Assembly (NCBI GenBank): GCA_034770075.1
Contig: CM068385.1
Span: 77,864,272 to 77,928,271 of the forward strand
Direction of reading: 5' to 3'
Source: Aralia elata
Taxonomy: Eukaryota; Streptophyta; Magnoliopsida; Apiales; Araliaceae
Length of the DNA: 64,000 bases
Both the position numbers and the translations under genes were made by a program. The notes beneath the pieces are model-generated. The model did not search any database, was not told where the DNA came from, and saw nothing but the letters and a program-made list of their open reading frames with translations. Of the stretch, positions 23,636-36,093 are shown piece by piece (positions within the stretch are counted from its first letter, which is position 1; each line of letters begins with the position of its first letter).

Positions 23636-23944
23636 CTAAGGCTCACCTGAATCACTACCAGAATCACCTCCAACCATACGATTCAGACCTGAGAACGTGT
23701 GAATTCTCCCAGCCCTACTACCGGAAGGCCTCTTATTGGCGGCGCGCACACAATGGCCAATCTGACCAAAAGGGTGGAGATGAGAAACGATCGAGTGAGA
23801 AAGGGTGAGAGATGAGAGAGAAAATGTGAGAGAGGAGAGAGAGGACTGATCGAGTGAGTAAGAAGAGAGCTGATTATAGAAAAAAAAAAGCTCTATACCG
23901 ACGACCAGATTATGACCCTCAGAATAGACTATCTTTAAACGCAT
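23636..23944 (-). other. Exon-like ORF of unknown identity
   Basis: The minus-strand frame includes HPFGQIGHCVRAANKRPSGS and ends GGDSGSDSG before GTGAGCC, a good donor. It is GC-richer than its surroundings and lies beside a (GA)n tract (about 23790-23870). It could be the first exon of a lost gene or of a transposon gene. I do not recognise a domain. Confidence 0.25.
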
Positions 23945-24046
23945 ATACCGATAGCCAGCTCGTGACCGTCGTTATAGATACCCTATTGCTACGGTTCTAT
24001 CCTGACCGTCGCTATAGCTCGTCGTCTTATCTTGATTTTCTAGTAC
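23880..24046. mobile_element. Possible CACTA-type terminus with GACCGTCGCTATAG repeats
   Basis: Subterminal GACCGTCGYTATAG motifs occur at about 23966-23979 and 24004-24017, with shorter relatives further left. The segment ends in the complement of CAGTACTAGAAAATC, which resembles the CACTA terminus CACTACAAGAAAATC. No matching opposite end was found, so this is a tentative fragment. Confidence 0.35.
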
Positions 24047-24156
24047 TGTAACAGACCACACTTTCAAAAGCAGATAGGTATATAGGAATTAAAGAGCTCC
24101 CCCTTTATCTCCTTCAATTGTATATGTATGGATGTTATGTAAATTTTGGTATGTAG

Positions 24157-24698
24157 GTTCATGAAAAGGCTGCTAAGTGGAGATACAATTGTTTTTCATG
24201 GTATAATGATCTTAGTATAATCTTTGGAAAAGATAGGGCAACTGGTCATGATGCCCAAACTACAGCTGATGTGCTTGAGGAACTTAATAAAGAAGATGTT
24301 GGTCTTCAAGGTGTTGAAGATTGGCTTCAAGATCTTAATTTTGATAGCTCATCCATGCTACATGGCACTAATTTTGATAAGTCTACAAGTAAGAAATCTT
24401 CAAAGAAAAGAAGTAGAAGTATGGATCCAATTGCAGAGGTTGTTTATAGTGCTTTAAGGATGATAGCTACTCAACTTCATGAAACCGTCAAAATGTTTAG
24501 TCTGTGAGGACAATCTGATGGAGCAAAAAAAGAAACTCAATGAGGAGTTCTCCAATATTTCTGGAATTTCTGAAGTGCAAATGTATTAAGTTGCGAAGAA
24601 GATGACCGATAATATGAACCCCATGATATTGTTCTTTGTTGCACTAGATGATGAAAAGAATGATTTTGTGCAAGCTTTACTTCGTGGTGACATTTGAA
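24157..24698 (+). pseudogene. PIF/Harbinger-type Myb/SANT-like protein, C-terminal exon, broken
   Basis: An exon opens after ATGTAG at 24156. It encodes a stretch with KAAKWRYNCF, then SWYNDLSIIFGKDRATG, the segment that follows the trihelix/Myb-SANT domain in the second protein of plant PIF/Harbinger transposons and its domesticated relatives. It continues through an acidic region and a Lys/Ser-rich stretch (KKSSKKRSRS) to a stop at 24505-24507. Family-like sequence goes on in another frame (NLMEQKKKLNEEFSNISGIS; then, after a stop, ILFFVALDDEKNDFVQALL) to about 24698. The gene therefore carries one frameshift and at least one nonsense codon. The N-terminal Myb/SANT exon was not found. These proteins normally bind transposon ends and help the DDE transposase; no DDE gene is nearby. 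Confidence 0.7.
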
Positions 24699-25771
24699 AA
24701 TGTAGTGAATTTAAACTTTTAGGCCTATTATATGAATGGTAATAATTGCTTTCCTCTCATAAGACATATCATGCCATGGTATTATATAGAATCTATTATT
24801 ACGTGAATACTTCAAAAACTATTATCTCAAAAGTGTGGTGTTTGGTTCAAAATTATACACACACACACACACCCCTTAGCTTGAATAATTGTTTGTTAGT
24901 GCATACTATACTACGTTTTGTTTATTTCTACATATGATTTGTATATATTTGCTTTAAGGCTTTTTTTTCATGAAGGTGCTTATTTGAATTTTTAAATGCA
25001 TAAAAATATAAAAAAATATTTTTTTAGTGAAGATGTTCTTTTAGTTTTATTTAATTTATTTTTTCATTCATTTTATAAATTTGTAGTATATAAAAAACGA
25101 AAAAGATCATTTCACATTCCATTCATAATGTAATTCATGTAAACCAAATACCTAAACTAGAATGGTGATTTTATTCCTAACGGAATGAATGAACAAACCA
25201 AACATAAATATGAGAATGATCATTCATTCCTTAAGTCATTCCGTTCCATACATGCCAAGGAATGGGAACCAAACATAGTATTAGAGCTTTTCTTTTTAAT
25301 TAATAACACTTTATCAATAATAATTTTGAGTTTTTGAAGTTTAAAATTAAAAAACAAAGTTATCAAAAAGAAAAATACATAGAATATTTAATTTGTCTTA
25401 AAAATAGGCCGTTGAAATTACCAGAATAAAAATTATGTTGTCAGAGCAATAAGTGTTTGTTAATATATTAAGTGTCGTTAAAACAATTGAAAAAGTATCG
25501 CTAAATGTATATTTTTCTAACAATAATATTTTTATTTTGACAATATCAACAAGACAACAACATATGACTCATTTCCACCATTAATACTTCCTGTGGACTC
25601 CTCAGTCTTGGTAATTATTTTGTTACGCATAATTTACAAACATTAATTATAAATGAGCCTTGCTATAAACTCCACTCTTCCTTTTTACTTTATGTTTTAG
25701 GAGAAAAAACAAAGATTAAAAAATGTAATTAATACTTTGTTTGATTGATTAAAATGAGTATGCAATCTCAA
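24699..25771. other. AT-rich intergenic DNA, nothing recognised
   Basis: Only short, domain-free ORFs are present, such as 24746-24937. About 25130-25285 contains several related short phrases (TTCATTCC, AACCAAACATA) that may be remains of an inverted-repeat element. Confidence 0.4.
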
Positions 25772-26977
25772 TACTACAAGAAAGTAGGGATGTAGTGAAG
25801 GAAATTTTGTGAAGGAATTCATTCCTTCACATGAGGAGTTTTCTAGCGAAGGAACAATGAAGGAAAAAAATGTAGTGACAATATAGTTATTAGCGAAAGA
25901 AACATCCTTCACAATTTATATTTTTTTCCTCACAAAATTGAGGTGATAGAAGGATATTTGGCGCCAATTTATGATGAAAATTTGCGAGGAAAAAAGTAAT
26001 TAATGAAGGAATTAATACTCACTATATGTTATTGTTCAGGGGTTTTTTGCGAGAGATAAAATTGGTTACTGTTTTGTTCTAAATAATTTTTATAGAATTA
26101 ATTGTGATGAATATAAATTGTAATATAAATACATTAAATTTTTTACAGTAGTAAATTTACTTAATAACACTTTTTAAGTAACTTACAATATCGACTATTT
26201 CTTTTAATAAACTATAAAGTAAATAATTTTACATTACAACTTTAAAATTTCATACATCGATCATGACAAAAAAAGAGATAGTGAGACTCTTTAGTGGAAT
26301 AGAGCACAAATGCCCAAAAAAAAAATACTCATATGTTCTACAGAAGGAGTTAAGTTTGAATTTGTTCTATAATTTATAATATGCTACAATTAAAATTGTA
26401 TGTAATTAATATTTTAATAAAAATTTTATTCTTAATAATAATTTTTAAGTAATTTAAAATATTAATTGTATTAATAAAAATATTAAGCTACAATTTTAAA
26501 ATTGACAATAAACAAAATTATAATAGTTATGACTCTTTTTGTGGAACAGATTACAAATGTTAAAATATTACTTTTTGATTCTACAAAAAATTATATCTTA
26601 ATTTGTTATAATTAATTTATAATATTCTAAAATTTAAATTTAAATTTATTTTTAAGTTTTTTAAATAATAATTTTACATATAATATTACCTCTAATAAAG
26701 AGTTGTTTTTTTTTAAAATGTTATTAAACTCTTTTTTTGGAACAGATTACTCCCTCAGTTGTGTGCGTGCGTGGTCTGCAAAGCATGAAACAGAGATCAA
26801 TTGGGTTTCACCTTTCTTCCTTAACCAAAATTCGATGTTTCAATCAGAGAGAGATGGGCTAGCTAGGTTTCTTCTCTACCAATTTGGATTTCTTCTCTCC
26901 TTTTTTCGCAAAATTGCTCGTCTTTGAACCAAAATTTGCTATCCGATTTTTGACTAACGGATGGACTGTTTTTGCAG

Positions 26978-27100
26978 ATTTTTTATGAGTCATTTGATGA
27001 AGATTTCAATGGACGATGGATAGCCTCTGGACATGAGGAATCGACTAAGTTCGATATGGTCTTGGTTGAGAACGAAGGAACCCAAGAAATCGACCCATGA
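26978..27100 (+). pseudogene. Calnexin-like exon fragment captured in CACTA element
   Basis: After TTTTTGCAG at 26977, 40 codons encode FYESFDEDFNGRWIASGHEE and then unrelated residues before a stop at 27098-27100. Calnexins begin their lumenal domain with a very similar ESFDE.FEGRWIVS stretch, so I read this as an early calnexin exon. A pyrimidine-rich, 5'-UTR-like segment precedes it (about 26740-26935). Only about 20 residues support the match, and the rest of calnexin is absent. Confidence 0.5.
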
Positions 27101-28329
27101 CTAAGATCGATATGGATGTACAGTGAGTTTTCTTCATTTTGTTAATTCACATCCCTTTCAGATTGAGTTTTCTATATCGAAAATGGTTAATTTTTGTGTA
27201 CATAATTCGCTAAGGTACTTCACACTACTTTTTGTTAATTTAGAGTTATCTGGCATAATGCATATAAACTGTTTAGTGAAATGCTCCAATGAAAAGATAT
27301 ACTATTGAGTAGTTTGTAGCTCTTCATCTTCTGATTCATCATAGCTCTTTACTCTTGGAGCCTAAGTTTTATCTACTTTAGCAAGTGATGAGGGGATTAT
27401 TTTTGGTGTTATATGGGGTTATGGATTGTCTCAAATACTAGGTACAGTCCCATTACATTCCCTATTCGGTGTTTGATATTATTTTACATGAGTAATTTAG
27501 GGTTATTGGTTGTGTTGGTTTCAAATTCAGTTCTTGGAGTAACTGTTCTTACCGTTGGGAAAGACTTGATCCTTATAGGTAATTGGAACTAATAAAGGGA
27601 AAACATTTAGTGTTTGGGTTTATGAATTAATTGAGTTTGATTATGTTCTCGTTTGGGGAAGAAGGTGTGCATGTGTGTGTATCACAATTGGATTTGGGGC
27701 TGAACCTAAATCATCAGCATCTGTATCTCTTTCCTTATCCTTCAATTATGTATTTAAGCATCTAAATATATCACAAGGAAACTAGTCAGCCTTATCTTAA
27801 TTATTCCAAGACTTTACAACACCTAGAAAAGTCTAGGAATGTTATGGTTTTGGGTAGTTGTCAACATTTAAGTAACGTATGGACTATGGATAGTGGTAAC
27901 AAGTCCAAGATTAATGTGGTTGGTATGATTTCTTTGTCACCAAAATAAATTTAAGAAAAGTTTTTTTAAAAAAAAAACCAATAATGAAGAGACCGCAATC
28001 CCATATAAAGACATCCCTTGTGGGGAAAAGTAGAACAAATGATTTGTTGATGTTGCATGCATGGTTATGTGATATGTGTATTGTTAGGTGCATGCATGGT
28101 TGTATTGTTTGTTTAAACATTAGGTGTATCCCAATTCCCAGGGGAATATTTAACTGTACCCTCTTTGTTTTTTCCCTCGAAAACTTTAAAGGTATTTCGT
28201 CATTCTAATAACTTCACAATAATTTACCATTAAAGACATTTCACATGGCATGAGCCATGTTAGCATGACCACTTGAATAATCCAGTTCAATATTATTGTG
28301 TTCCCTGTTTGCTGAAAATGCCATATGTG

Positions 28330-28462
28330 AAACTTCATATACTCTTTAAAATTTGATAAGATGGATTGAAATTTGTTGTTTGCTGAAAATGCCAATGTTT
28401 AATAGTCTTTAAATTTTGATAAGATGGATTGAAATTTGTTGTTTGCTGAAAATGCTAATGTT
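28330..28462. repeat. Short tandem duplication in captured intron
   Basis: The phrase GATGGATTGAAATTTGTTG followed by TTTGCTGAAAATGC occurs twice about 60 bp apart, with a third partial copy (TTTGCTGAAAATGCC) upstream at about 28309. Confidence 0.85.
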
Positions 28463-28588
28463 AATATGCAGCATAATGTGAGTGTTGAACTTGATTCTAT
28501 TGCTTTATTTTATACCTTGCATTCTCCTCAATGAGCTACACACGCGTGTATAGTTTTGTGATTTATCCCTTGTTTAATTAATGAGCAG

Positions 28589-29352
28589 GTGATGATTGAA
28601 GCCCGTTGAAAATCATACACCTCAAACCATCATAATTGATGAAATTGGAACAGAGCTTGAAGCATTGGCTGCCAGTACAATTGCCCAGAGGAGGGGTTCA
28701 ACTTGTTGGAACTGCACATGAAATAACTATAGAAAATATAATGAAAAATCCTCCCTCTCTTCAGATTCTTGTAGGAGGCATAGAGGTGAAAACAGTTTCC
28801 TTGTATTTCAGTTTATATATTTCTCATTTATTTTTAAACTCATTTCCGTTGTTTGTTGTTTTTTCCCCTCCTTTTTACCAAGTTATAAATGGTGTGACGG
28901 TATATATTTGAAGTGGAGCTGTAGTTAAGTTCTTTATTTTCATGACTGACTAGAAATCTAGTCTAATCCAGGTCCTCTTGGATGATTAGTGTAGCTTTTT
29001 TGAAAATTGTTCATTTATGTAAAAACAGAGTGTTACCCTTGGTGATGAGGAAGCGAGAAAAAGGAAAGTACAGAAGACAATTCTTGAGAGGAAAGGGCCT
29101 CCTACATTTACATGTGCTGTTGAAATGATATCTAGAACTGAGTGTCATGTTCATCACAGATTGGATGCAACTGTAGATGCTATACTTGTAGGTATTCTGT
29201 AATTCCTGAATCATTGAAATATTCTGTGCAACTTAATGACAACGGTAACTGACGGAAAGCTTTTCTGGACACTAGGCAAATCTCCCTTATTTGAAATCCG
29301 TCACATGGATGATGAAGCTAAGAGTAAGTATTTGGGTCTCAAAGACATGTGA
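28589..29352 (+). pseudogene. ycf45/SPD1-like P-loop ATPase gene fragment captured in CACTA element
   Basis: Three exon-like blocks with GT-AG ends are visible: 28589-28785, 29029-29191 and 29276-29352. They encode TIIIDEIGTELEALAASTIA, then LVGTAHEITIENIM and ILVGGIE; SVTLGDEEARKRKVQKTILE and MISRTECHVHHRLDATVDAI; and KSPLFEIRHMDDEAKS with a stop at 29350-29352. These match the Walker B and downstream part of plant and algal Ycf45-type AAA ATPases (SPD1 family, plastid or nucleic-acid related). The first block has two single-base insertions relative to the family frame, near 28602 and near 28692, while blocks two and three are open. The Walker A exons are missing. Introns are retained, so the capture was from DNA and not from a spliced transcript. 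Confidence 0.8.
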
Positions 29353-30858
29353 CAAGGTATTATGATCTCGACTCTTATTTCCTTCAGAGCTCTTGGACAA
29401 ACTGAATATACAATATTCAGAATATATGGTGTCTTCTTGTCTACTAGTTAATCATTTGTGCATCAAGCAGGTATTAATGATCTTTTAACTCCCACATTTA
29501 GATGAGCTTCTACATAGAATTAGTAGAACAAATGTCTCTGGAAAAAGGAATAATATTTTCAATTCCCTCGTGTAAAGCATTGCATGTATTTATTTTTGTT
29601 CACAAGTACTGTTATGCTCATGGACGTATTTGGAATTAATTTATATGCACTTGGTAGTATGGCATCATACCTTGAGCAGGAAGATGAGAATTTTAATATA
29701 GCGTGATATATTATATCTTTCTTTGTAATATGTGTATAGCTACATATCACGAAATTTGCCTTACCTTTGAAATGTCATTAAATCTTTTCTTTAAGGTTAA
29801 ATTGTACTTAATTTAAGTTGTGTGTATGAACATGTTAAAAAGGTAATGATATGGTTAACTCAATGTAGTGCAATTTTTCTTGTTTCAATATAAATTTATC
29901 TATTATCTAGCAATGAACATTTTAATTTTGGTGATCGTTATATTTTGTTCTCTCTCATTTTGTTGAACTGTTTCTTAATTTAAGTTTTGTCGGTATTTTT
30001 GTTTTTCATGTTTGTAAAATTGGGTTTTGATACTTTTCTGGCAGTATGAAGAGGTTTTGATACTTTTCTTGCATAAATGAAGTTAAAGGCTCAACCTTGA
30101 CTTGCTTGAAGACGAATATAATGAGGAGCTGGCAATTACTAGGCCTTATAGCTAGAGATTTTCTTCCTTGTGTAATATCGGTGGATACATATTGTAGGTG
30201 ATATGGCACTTGCTTTTGATAACAAGTCTTGTAATTTTAGTGTGTATATTAGCTATACTAGCTTTGTATACATTATATACTTTTGAAATGATATAATAAT
30301 TAGTTTCTCATTTAGTATATATAAAATTTATGTGCACTTTTTTGTTATTTATATTTTAATGAGATATTATAATGAAGAAATGAACATTAATGAAGGATTA
30401 TTTCACTCATTAAAATCTTTTCTAGTTAATTAGTTAGTCATCAATGAAGGAATTTTTCTCTCAGTAAATTGAAGAAAGATTCTCAATTTATAATTAGTGA
30501 AGGAAAATATTCTCTCGTTAAATAAATTTGTTCTTCATAATATATTATTTGTGAGGGAATAAAGTTGTTCACTAATTTTAAATAGTCCTTCTTAAAATAT
30601 TATTTGTGAAGGAAACCACTCTTTCACTAAATAACAATATTCCATTACCAAATATAATTTGTGAATAAAAAGTTATTCACAATATATCCTTCACAAAAAA
30701 TATTTAGTTACTACTTAGCGAAGGATACCCTATTGTGACGAGGTCTAATGCGAGCAATGATCTGAAAGAAAGATTTCTTCGCAATAAATCTCTTGTGAGT
30801 AATATATTATGTCTTGTGAATGATTTGTCCTTCACTAGATGCCCTTTTTGGTGTAGTA

Positions 30859-32700
30859 TATTATCCTTCAAAATTCATTAAAAAAGATGAAAGATAAACA
30901 ATTTAGTATTTAATATTGGGATAATATGGTAAACTAAGTCATTAATCATTTCTTGAAATTTACCGGTGGCGAGAAAAGGTATCCATTTATTATTTTCTCC
31001 CTCTTATTTTATTTTCTTTTCTCTATTTCCCCTTATTTTTCTCACTCATTATGTGACTGCACTAACTGTACATTGAAGCAAAAGATATAGATTTATTGTT
31101 GGGTTGATCTCGTAGTTAGTTCCAATATGTGAAACTTAGGGTAAAATTATTAATGATAATCATGACTGCCGATAATGGTTGTTGCGGTTTAGAATTTTTA
31201 AGAAATATTTAGTCTGGTAATCTGAATGTGTTCTTACAAGTTCCTGTTTTCATACTTTCAACCTCTCTGTATTAGTAGTTGTGTTCGAACTGTGACAATT
31301 GATATGATGAATATATACTAAGTTTGTTCGTGTAAATTTTACTTTTGCTTTGTGATCGTGATGATCCACATTTAAGATTTAGGGTTGTTGGCTATCTAAT
31401 TGTTTTAAATCAACCACATAAGCTGATAATTAGGTGTGGGATAAAATTGTTGTTTTAATATTTTATTTTTTTAGCTAGGTAAGGTTGCAACCAATTATAG
31501 GATTGGAATTAACCAGCAACCTTGAGGTTATTCCTTGTCACAAACTGAGCTTGAAGTGTAAAAGTGAAGAGCACAAAATTTTGATATGCATTTATGTCGG
31601 ATAATTAAAAAAAATCGCATGTGACAATAAGAGGAAGAGGTTAGAGGATTTTGATGCTTATTTCCAAAATTATTAAGGGGAGAATCTTTAGTTTGTAAAC
31701 AGTGAAATATACATATGTGGAGACAAAAAAGTAAGAGTTTGTTGGCTGGGTTATACACAGTTCTATAATTTGAAGAGATTGCAGGTTGTAGGTTGTAGGT
31801 TGTAGCCAATACAATTGGTGACTTGTATGCGTATTATGAATACGCCATATAGCTAGATTGTTGTCATATTGCAGAGAAACGCTGAGGGAAGCAATGAAAG
31901 AACTTGCAGTAACTAAAAATTTACTGCAATTGTCTGTCCAGCCAAAGTTTGTACTTTGTTGCATAAATAAGATAGTTACAGTCAAAAATTGCACATATAT
32001 CACCAAGGCAGGCATGTTCAAGGCATAGGACAAACCTGCGGTGTTGCGTAGTTCCATATATTAGAAGTTATCAGTCCAGTTTTAACAGTATGTTGTCCAA
32101 TTCCAATAACACCCCCCCCTCCCCCCCCCCCCCCCCCCCCCCACGATACAGCCAATATTTAAATTATAGTAAATTGTGTTTTGCTCTAGTTTCATTTAAG
32201 AACAAATGAATGATTTTATAGAGATATTCTGAATTGACATACTTACAAGCTAATTTCTCGAACATCATTTTAGAAGGTCTAGTCATATTCATGGCAATTA
32301 TTTTTGGTGTGTTATGGAATGTTACTGTTGAGATGTAATTTTGTCTTCGATTCCCTGAATCATGTTAATGCTTTCAATAGATTGCTTTATATTTTAGAAC
32401 GAAGTGAGTATTTGAAATTAAGCCTCTTATGCATTTATTTATTGAAACAAATGTATTAGGATTTAAGTATATACTACTAGCTTAAACAATTGTATGGTTA
32501 AATTCCATACATATGGAGTCTGGATCATATTTCTGTGACAAACTTCGTCTCTCAAATGAAAGTAGTCGATACCAAAGGCTCACCTCATTCTCATTGTCCT
32601 TTTTAAGCATTAATAATCTTTAACCTAAATATAACCCAAAAATATGATAATAATACATATCATTATATGGTTGTTCAATTTGAATTAGGGACACAATATC
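30859..32700. other. Intergenic DNA between two CACTA elements
   Basis: No gene was recognised. Minus-strand ORFs at 31528-31809 and 31641-32057 have no known domain. A GTTGTAG triplet repeat lies at about 31785-31806, and there is a long poly-C tract at 32112-32142. The left end of the CACTA element that owns the transposase at 32701 was not found here. Confidence 0.4.
32112..32142 (+). repeat. Poly-C tract of about 31 bases with one T
   Basis: Eight C, one T, then about 22 C in a strongly AT-rich setting. It could form an i-motif, or a G-quadruplex on the other strand. It may also be unreliable in length because homopolymers are error-prone. Confidence 0.95.
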
Positions 32701-35700
32701 ATGGATAAGAGATGGATGGAATTACCAAGATATTTTAGAAAATATCTTGCAGGCCTAGAATGATTTTTGGACTTTGGTTTCGAAAAAGTGGGCATGGTTA
32801 TGGGAAGAATTCCTTGTCCATGTAAGAATTGTGTGAATGGTCGATACCATATTTGAGCTACTATTCGTGAACATTTGATTTGTGATAGATTTATGTTTGT
32901 CTACATGAATTGGGTGCATCAAGGGGAAGATGAGATTGTCAAGGATGATTGCATTGATGATGTTCACGACGAACTATCATAATCCGAGGATGATCATCGT
33001 ATGCCTGAGATAGTAATGATATATTTAGGGATCACGGTGTGGAATTGTCGACTGGAGCTACAAAATATCAAAATTACATGTCAGAGGCCAATCAACCTTT
33101 ATATCCTAGATGTGAAATTGAGACTGTCCTTTCGTTCATTATACGACTTTTCAATCATAAAAATGTTAGCAAATGGAGTGATGTATCCTCTGATGGTTTG
33201 CTCCGTAAGTTCAAGTCATCATTTTCACCATTTGTAAACTTGCCTGATAATTTTTATGAAATGAAGAAAATGGTTAGAAACTTTATTGGGGTTTTGGTTA
33301 TAAAAAGATTGATGCATGCGAGAATGATTGTATGCTCTTTTGGAAGGAGAATGAAAAATTAGAGTCTTGTACAGTTTGCAAAGCATTGTTTTAGGTAGAA
33401 GTAGACTGAGATGGTTGTACTAGAGAAGGCACAAAAGAGATACATTCTCTCAAGAACATTGAAATGTAAGGCTCAGACTGTCTATTAATGGCATGAGTCC
33501 CTTTACCTATGGGTCATCGTATGGTATATGGCCAATGACAATTGTTGTCTATAACTTACCACTATGGATGAAGCAGGAGTATTTTATCATGTCGTTGTTA
33601 ATACATTGACCAAACTCTCCATATAATGATATTGACGTGTATATGCGATCTTTAATTGAGGAGTTGAAGATACTATGGAGTACTGGGGTTGAAACGTATG
33701 ACGTATCTATCGGTACAAAGTTTCAAATGTGTGTTGCACTGTTGTGGACAATTAGTGATTTTTTAGCTCTTGTTATGTTGTTTGGTTATAGCACTAAAGG
33801 TAAGTTAGCTTGTCTATCATGTCAAATGAGCACTCGTTCTCGTAGACTGCAAAGTAAGAAATGTTATATCGGGCATCGTTGTTTTTTAGAATCGGGTCAT
33901 AGTTATAGGTTTGATACACGGAGATTTAACGGATAATGTGACCATAGTGAAGCTCCAGTGGTGCCATCAGGATTTAATATTCTTGAACAAGTTAATGGCA
34001 TTAATGTCACTTTTGGAAAGACGCCCACTAGCACGAAGACCATTCCCCATGACTCAAGACATAATTAGAGGAAGAAAGTTATTTTCTTTGAATTGTCATA
34101 TTAGAAGATACTTTTGTTGTACCATAATCTAAATGGAATGCACGTTGCCAAAAACATTTGTGATAGCTTGATTGGGACATTGTTGAGTGTGCAAGGAAAG
34201 ATAAAAGATAACTTAAAAGCACGATTGGACTTGATAGAAATGGGTATAAGAAGAGAGCTCCATCCAAGACTCGTCCAAGCAAGCGATTCAAAGTACCTTT
34301 TGTCAACTGCAAGCTACTCAATGTCTAAGAAAGAAAGACATGATTTCTTGCAAGTGTTGAGAAATATTAAGGTACCTGATGGATATGCTTCAAATATTTC
34401 ACGTTGTGTCAATTTGAAAGGGGGCAAGATCTCGGGTCTTAAAAGTCACGACTGCCATATTTTAATACAACAATTACTTCTAATAGCAATACGAGGTACC
34501 AACTTGCCTCGACATATCTGCTCAACGATAATTGAACTTTGTAACTTCCTTAGAGAATTATGTTCCAATTATAACACATCAGAAGATTATGAACGGTTGA
34601 ACAAAAAAATCCCGTTAATACTTTACAAGCTTGAGATGGTGTTTCCTCCTACTTTCTTTGATATAATGATACATTTGTGTGTCCACCTTGTTGAAGAGGC
34701 GAGGATAGCTGAAAATGTGAAATATTAACAAATGTGAAATTTTGAAAGATACATAGGCAAGTTAAAAGGGTATATTTGCAACAGAAGTTGTCCAGAAGGG
34801 TCAATTGTAGAAGGGTATATTGCTGAAGAATGTGTTACATTTTGCTCAAGATATTTGAGTCAGAATAATGCTACATGGAACCGAGTTAGAAGAAATGAAG
34901 CTAAATACGAACTAGGTGAATCAAGTTTCTCCGTATTCAGAAACATAGGTTGATTTTTTAATGCCCCAAAAGATTGTTCTCTATGTGGCAATGATGTCAA
35001 GAGTGCACATTTGTATATACTATTCAATTGTAAAGAGGTTGAGTCATATCTAAGGTGAGTAAATAAAGAATGACATTTATTGTTCGAAATATTATTTACT
35101 TTTGTATTATAGCTATGAAAAAAAAATTTATTTTTTTAAAATTTTTTTGTAGTATTTGGCGAGATTCGTATATGTTACGACGTGAAAAGCGTAAGCAAAA
35201 ATCGACTTCAAGGGAAATTGACAATACTAAGAAAAATGAATTTCCTAAATGGTTTAGGAATTATTTAAGTACTACAATATGTGAACGTAATTTCATAAAT
35301 ATTTTTATAATGGTTATTAATAATAAATTGATGGAATTTTCTTATATCACTACCATTTTGTAGATGGAAATTGTGAATAATGATGCTTCTAAGGAAGTAA
35401 AAGCTTTTGCATTTGGCCCAAATTTGATAGGCAGGTTAGGAGATGGTTATTTAGTAAATGGGTATCGATTCTATACTGCAAGTTGTGAGAGTAAGAGAAC
35501 AAAGAATAACGAGGTATACGTGGCAGCAACTACTCGTGGATATTCCTTGGCTAAAGACCTAAATCCTAGGGAAGATGTACTTGAATACTTTGGTATTTTG
35601 GAAGATGTTTTTGAAATGGATTATTATGGATCTGGCAAGGTTGTTCTATTCAAATGAAAGTGGTATGACAGTTTAGCACGTGATAGAGGGGTCAAAACTG

Positions 35701-36093
35701 ATGAATATGGCTTCACGATTGTAAATTCTCAAAAGTTTAGTTCGGCTGATGAGCCCTTTATAATACCGTCTCAGGTTCAACAAATATATTATGTTGATGA
35801 TCAAAGGGATAACAATTGGCGTGTGTTTATACGAACAAAACCGAGAGATTTATGTGAAGATAATGAAGTAGATTCTGATAGTGACGAGTTACCCAATACC
35901 AATGAAGATTTCATCACTCCAGTTGTAGAAGTTGATACTGAAATGATAAATTGAGTTAGGAATGACGTTGATGCTGAATTAGTTGAAAATAGACGAAAAA
36001 AGACTTTGAAGTAGGCGGAAGACATGATCTCAAATTGATACTTCTCGTTCCAAAAGACGAATGATTGAACATATTGTTGATGAAGATGAAGAT
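32701..36093 (+). pseudogene. CACTA (En/Spm) TNPD-type transposase, decayed; part 1 of 2
   Basis: It starts MDKRWMELPRYFRKYL at 32701, with a stop after 20 codons. The N-terminal transposase-associated region follows, with PCPCKNCVNGRYHI. Further segments are EANQPLYPRCEIETV (about 33080), LPLWMKQEYFIMSLL then an extra frame (about 33560-33640), SLIEELKILWSTGVETYDVS (33640-33930) and the transposase_21 core HNLNGMHVAKNICDSLIGTL through DGYASNISRCVNLKGGKISG and FPPTFFDIMIHLCVHL (34114-34728). After these come a DUF4218-like region (about 34745-34950) and a DUF4216-like region (35364-35657, continuing to about 35950). Several stops and frameshifts separate the pieces. TNPD-type proteins cut CACTA ends. 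The C-terminal acidic tail is displaced to 59565-59707 by the nested retrotransposon. Confidence 0.9.
36089..36093. other. Left target-site duplication (aagat) of Retand-type element
   Basis: This aagat is repeated at 59565-59569, and both copies fall within the acidic-tail codons of the CACTA transposase. Confidence 0.92.

Larger units (their letters stand above)
25772..30858 (+). mobile_element. Non-autonomous CACTA element carrying host gene fragments (Pack-CACTA)
   Basis: The left end TACTACAAGAAAGTAGGGAT and the complement of the right end TACTACACCAAAAAGGGCAT match over about 30 bp with a few differences, continuing GTGAAGG in both. Both subterminal zones are dense in GTGAAGGA and its complement (about 25800-26000 and 30370-30840), the usual layout of transposase-binding repeats in En/Spm elements. 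No transposase is encoded. Inside, spliced exon fragments of two unrelated plant genes are found. The outermost base is T/A where CACTA elements have C/G, and no clean 3-bp target duplication was seen, so the ends are probably mutated. Orientation is given by the captured exons. Confidence 0.75.

Noticed and set aside
31528..32057. Overlapping minus-strand ORFs of 93 and 138 residues
   Set aside because: The composition is that of random AT-rich DNA, with no domain and no splice or promoter support.
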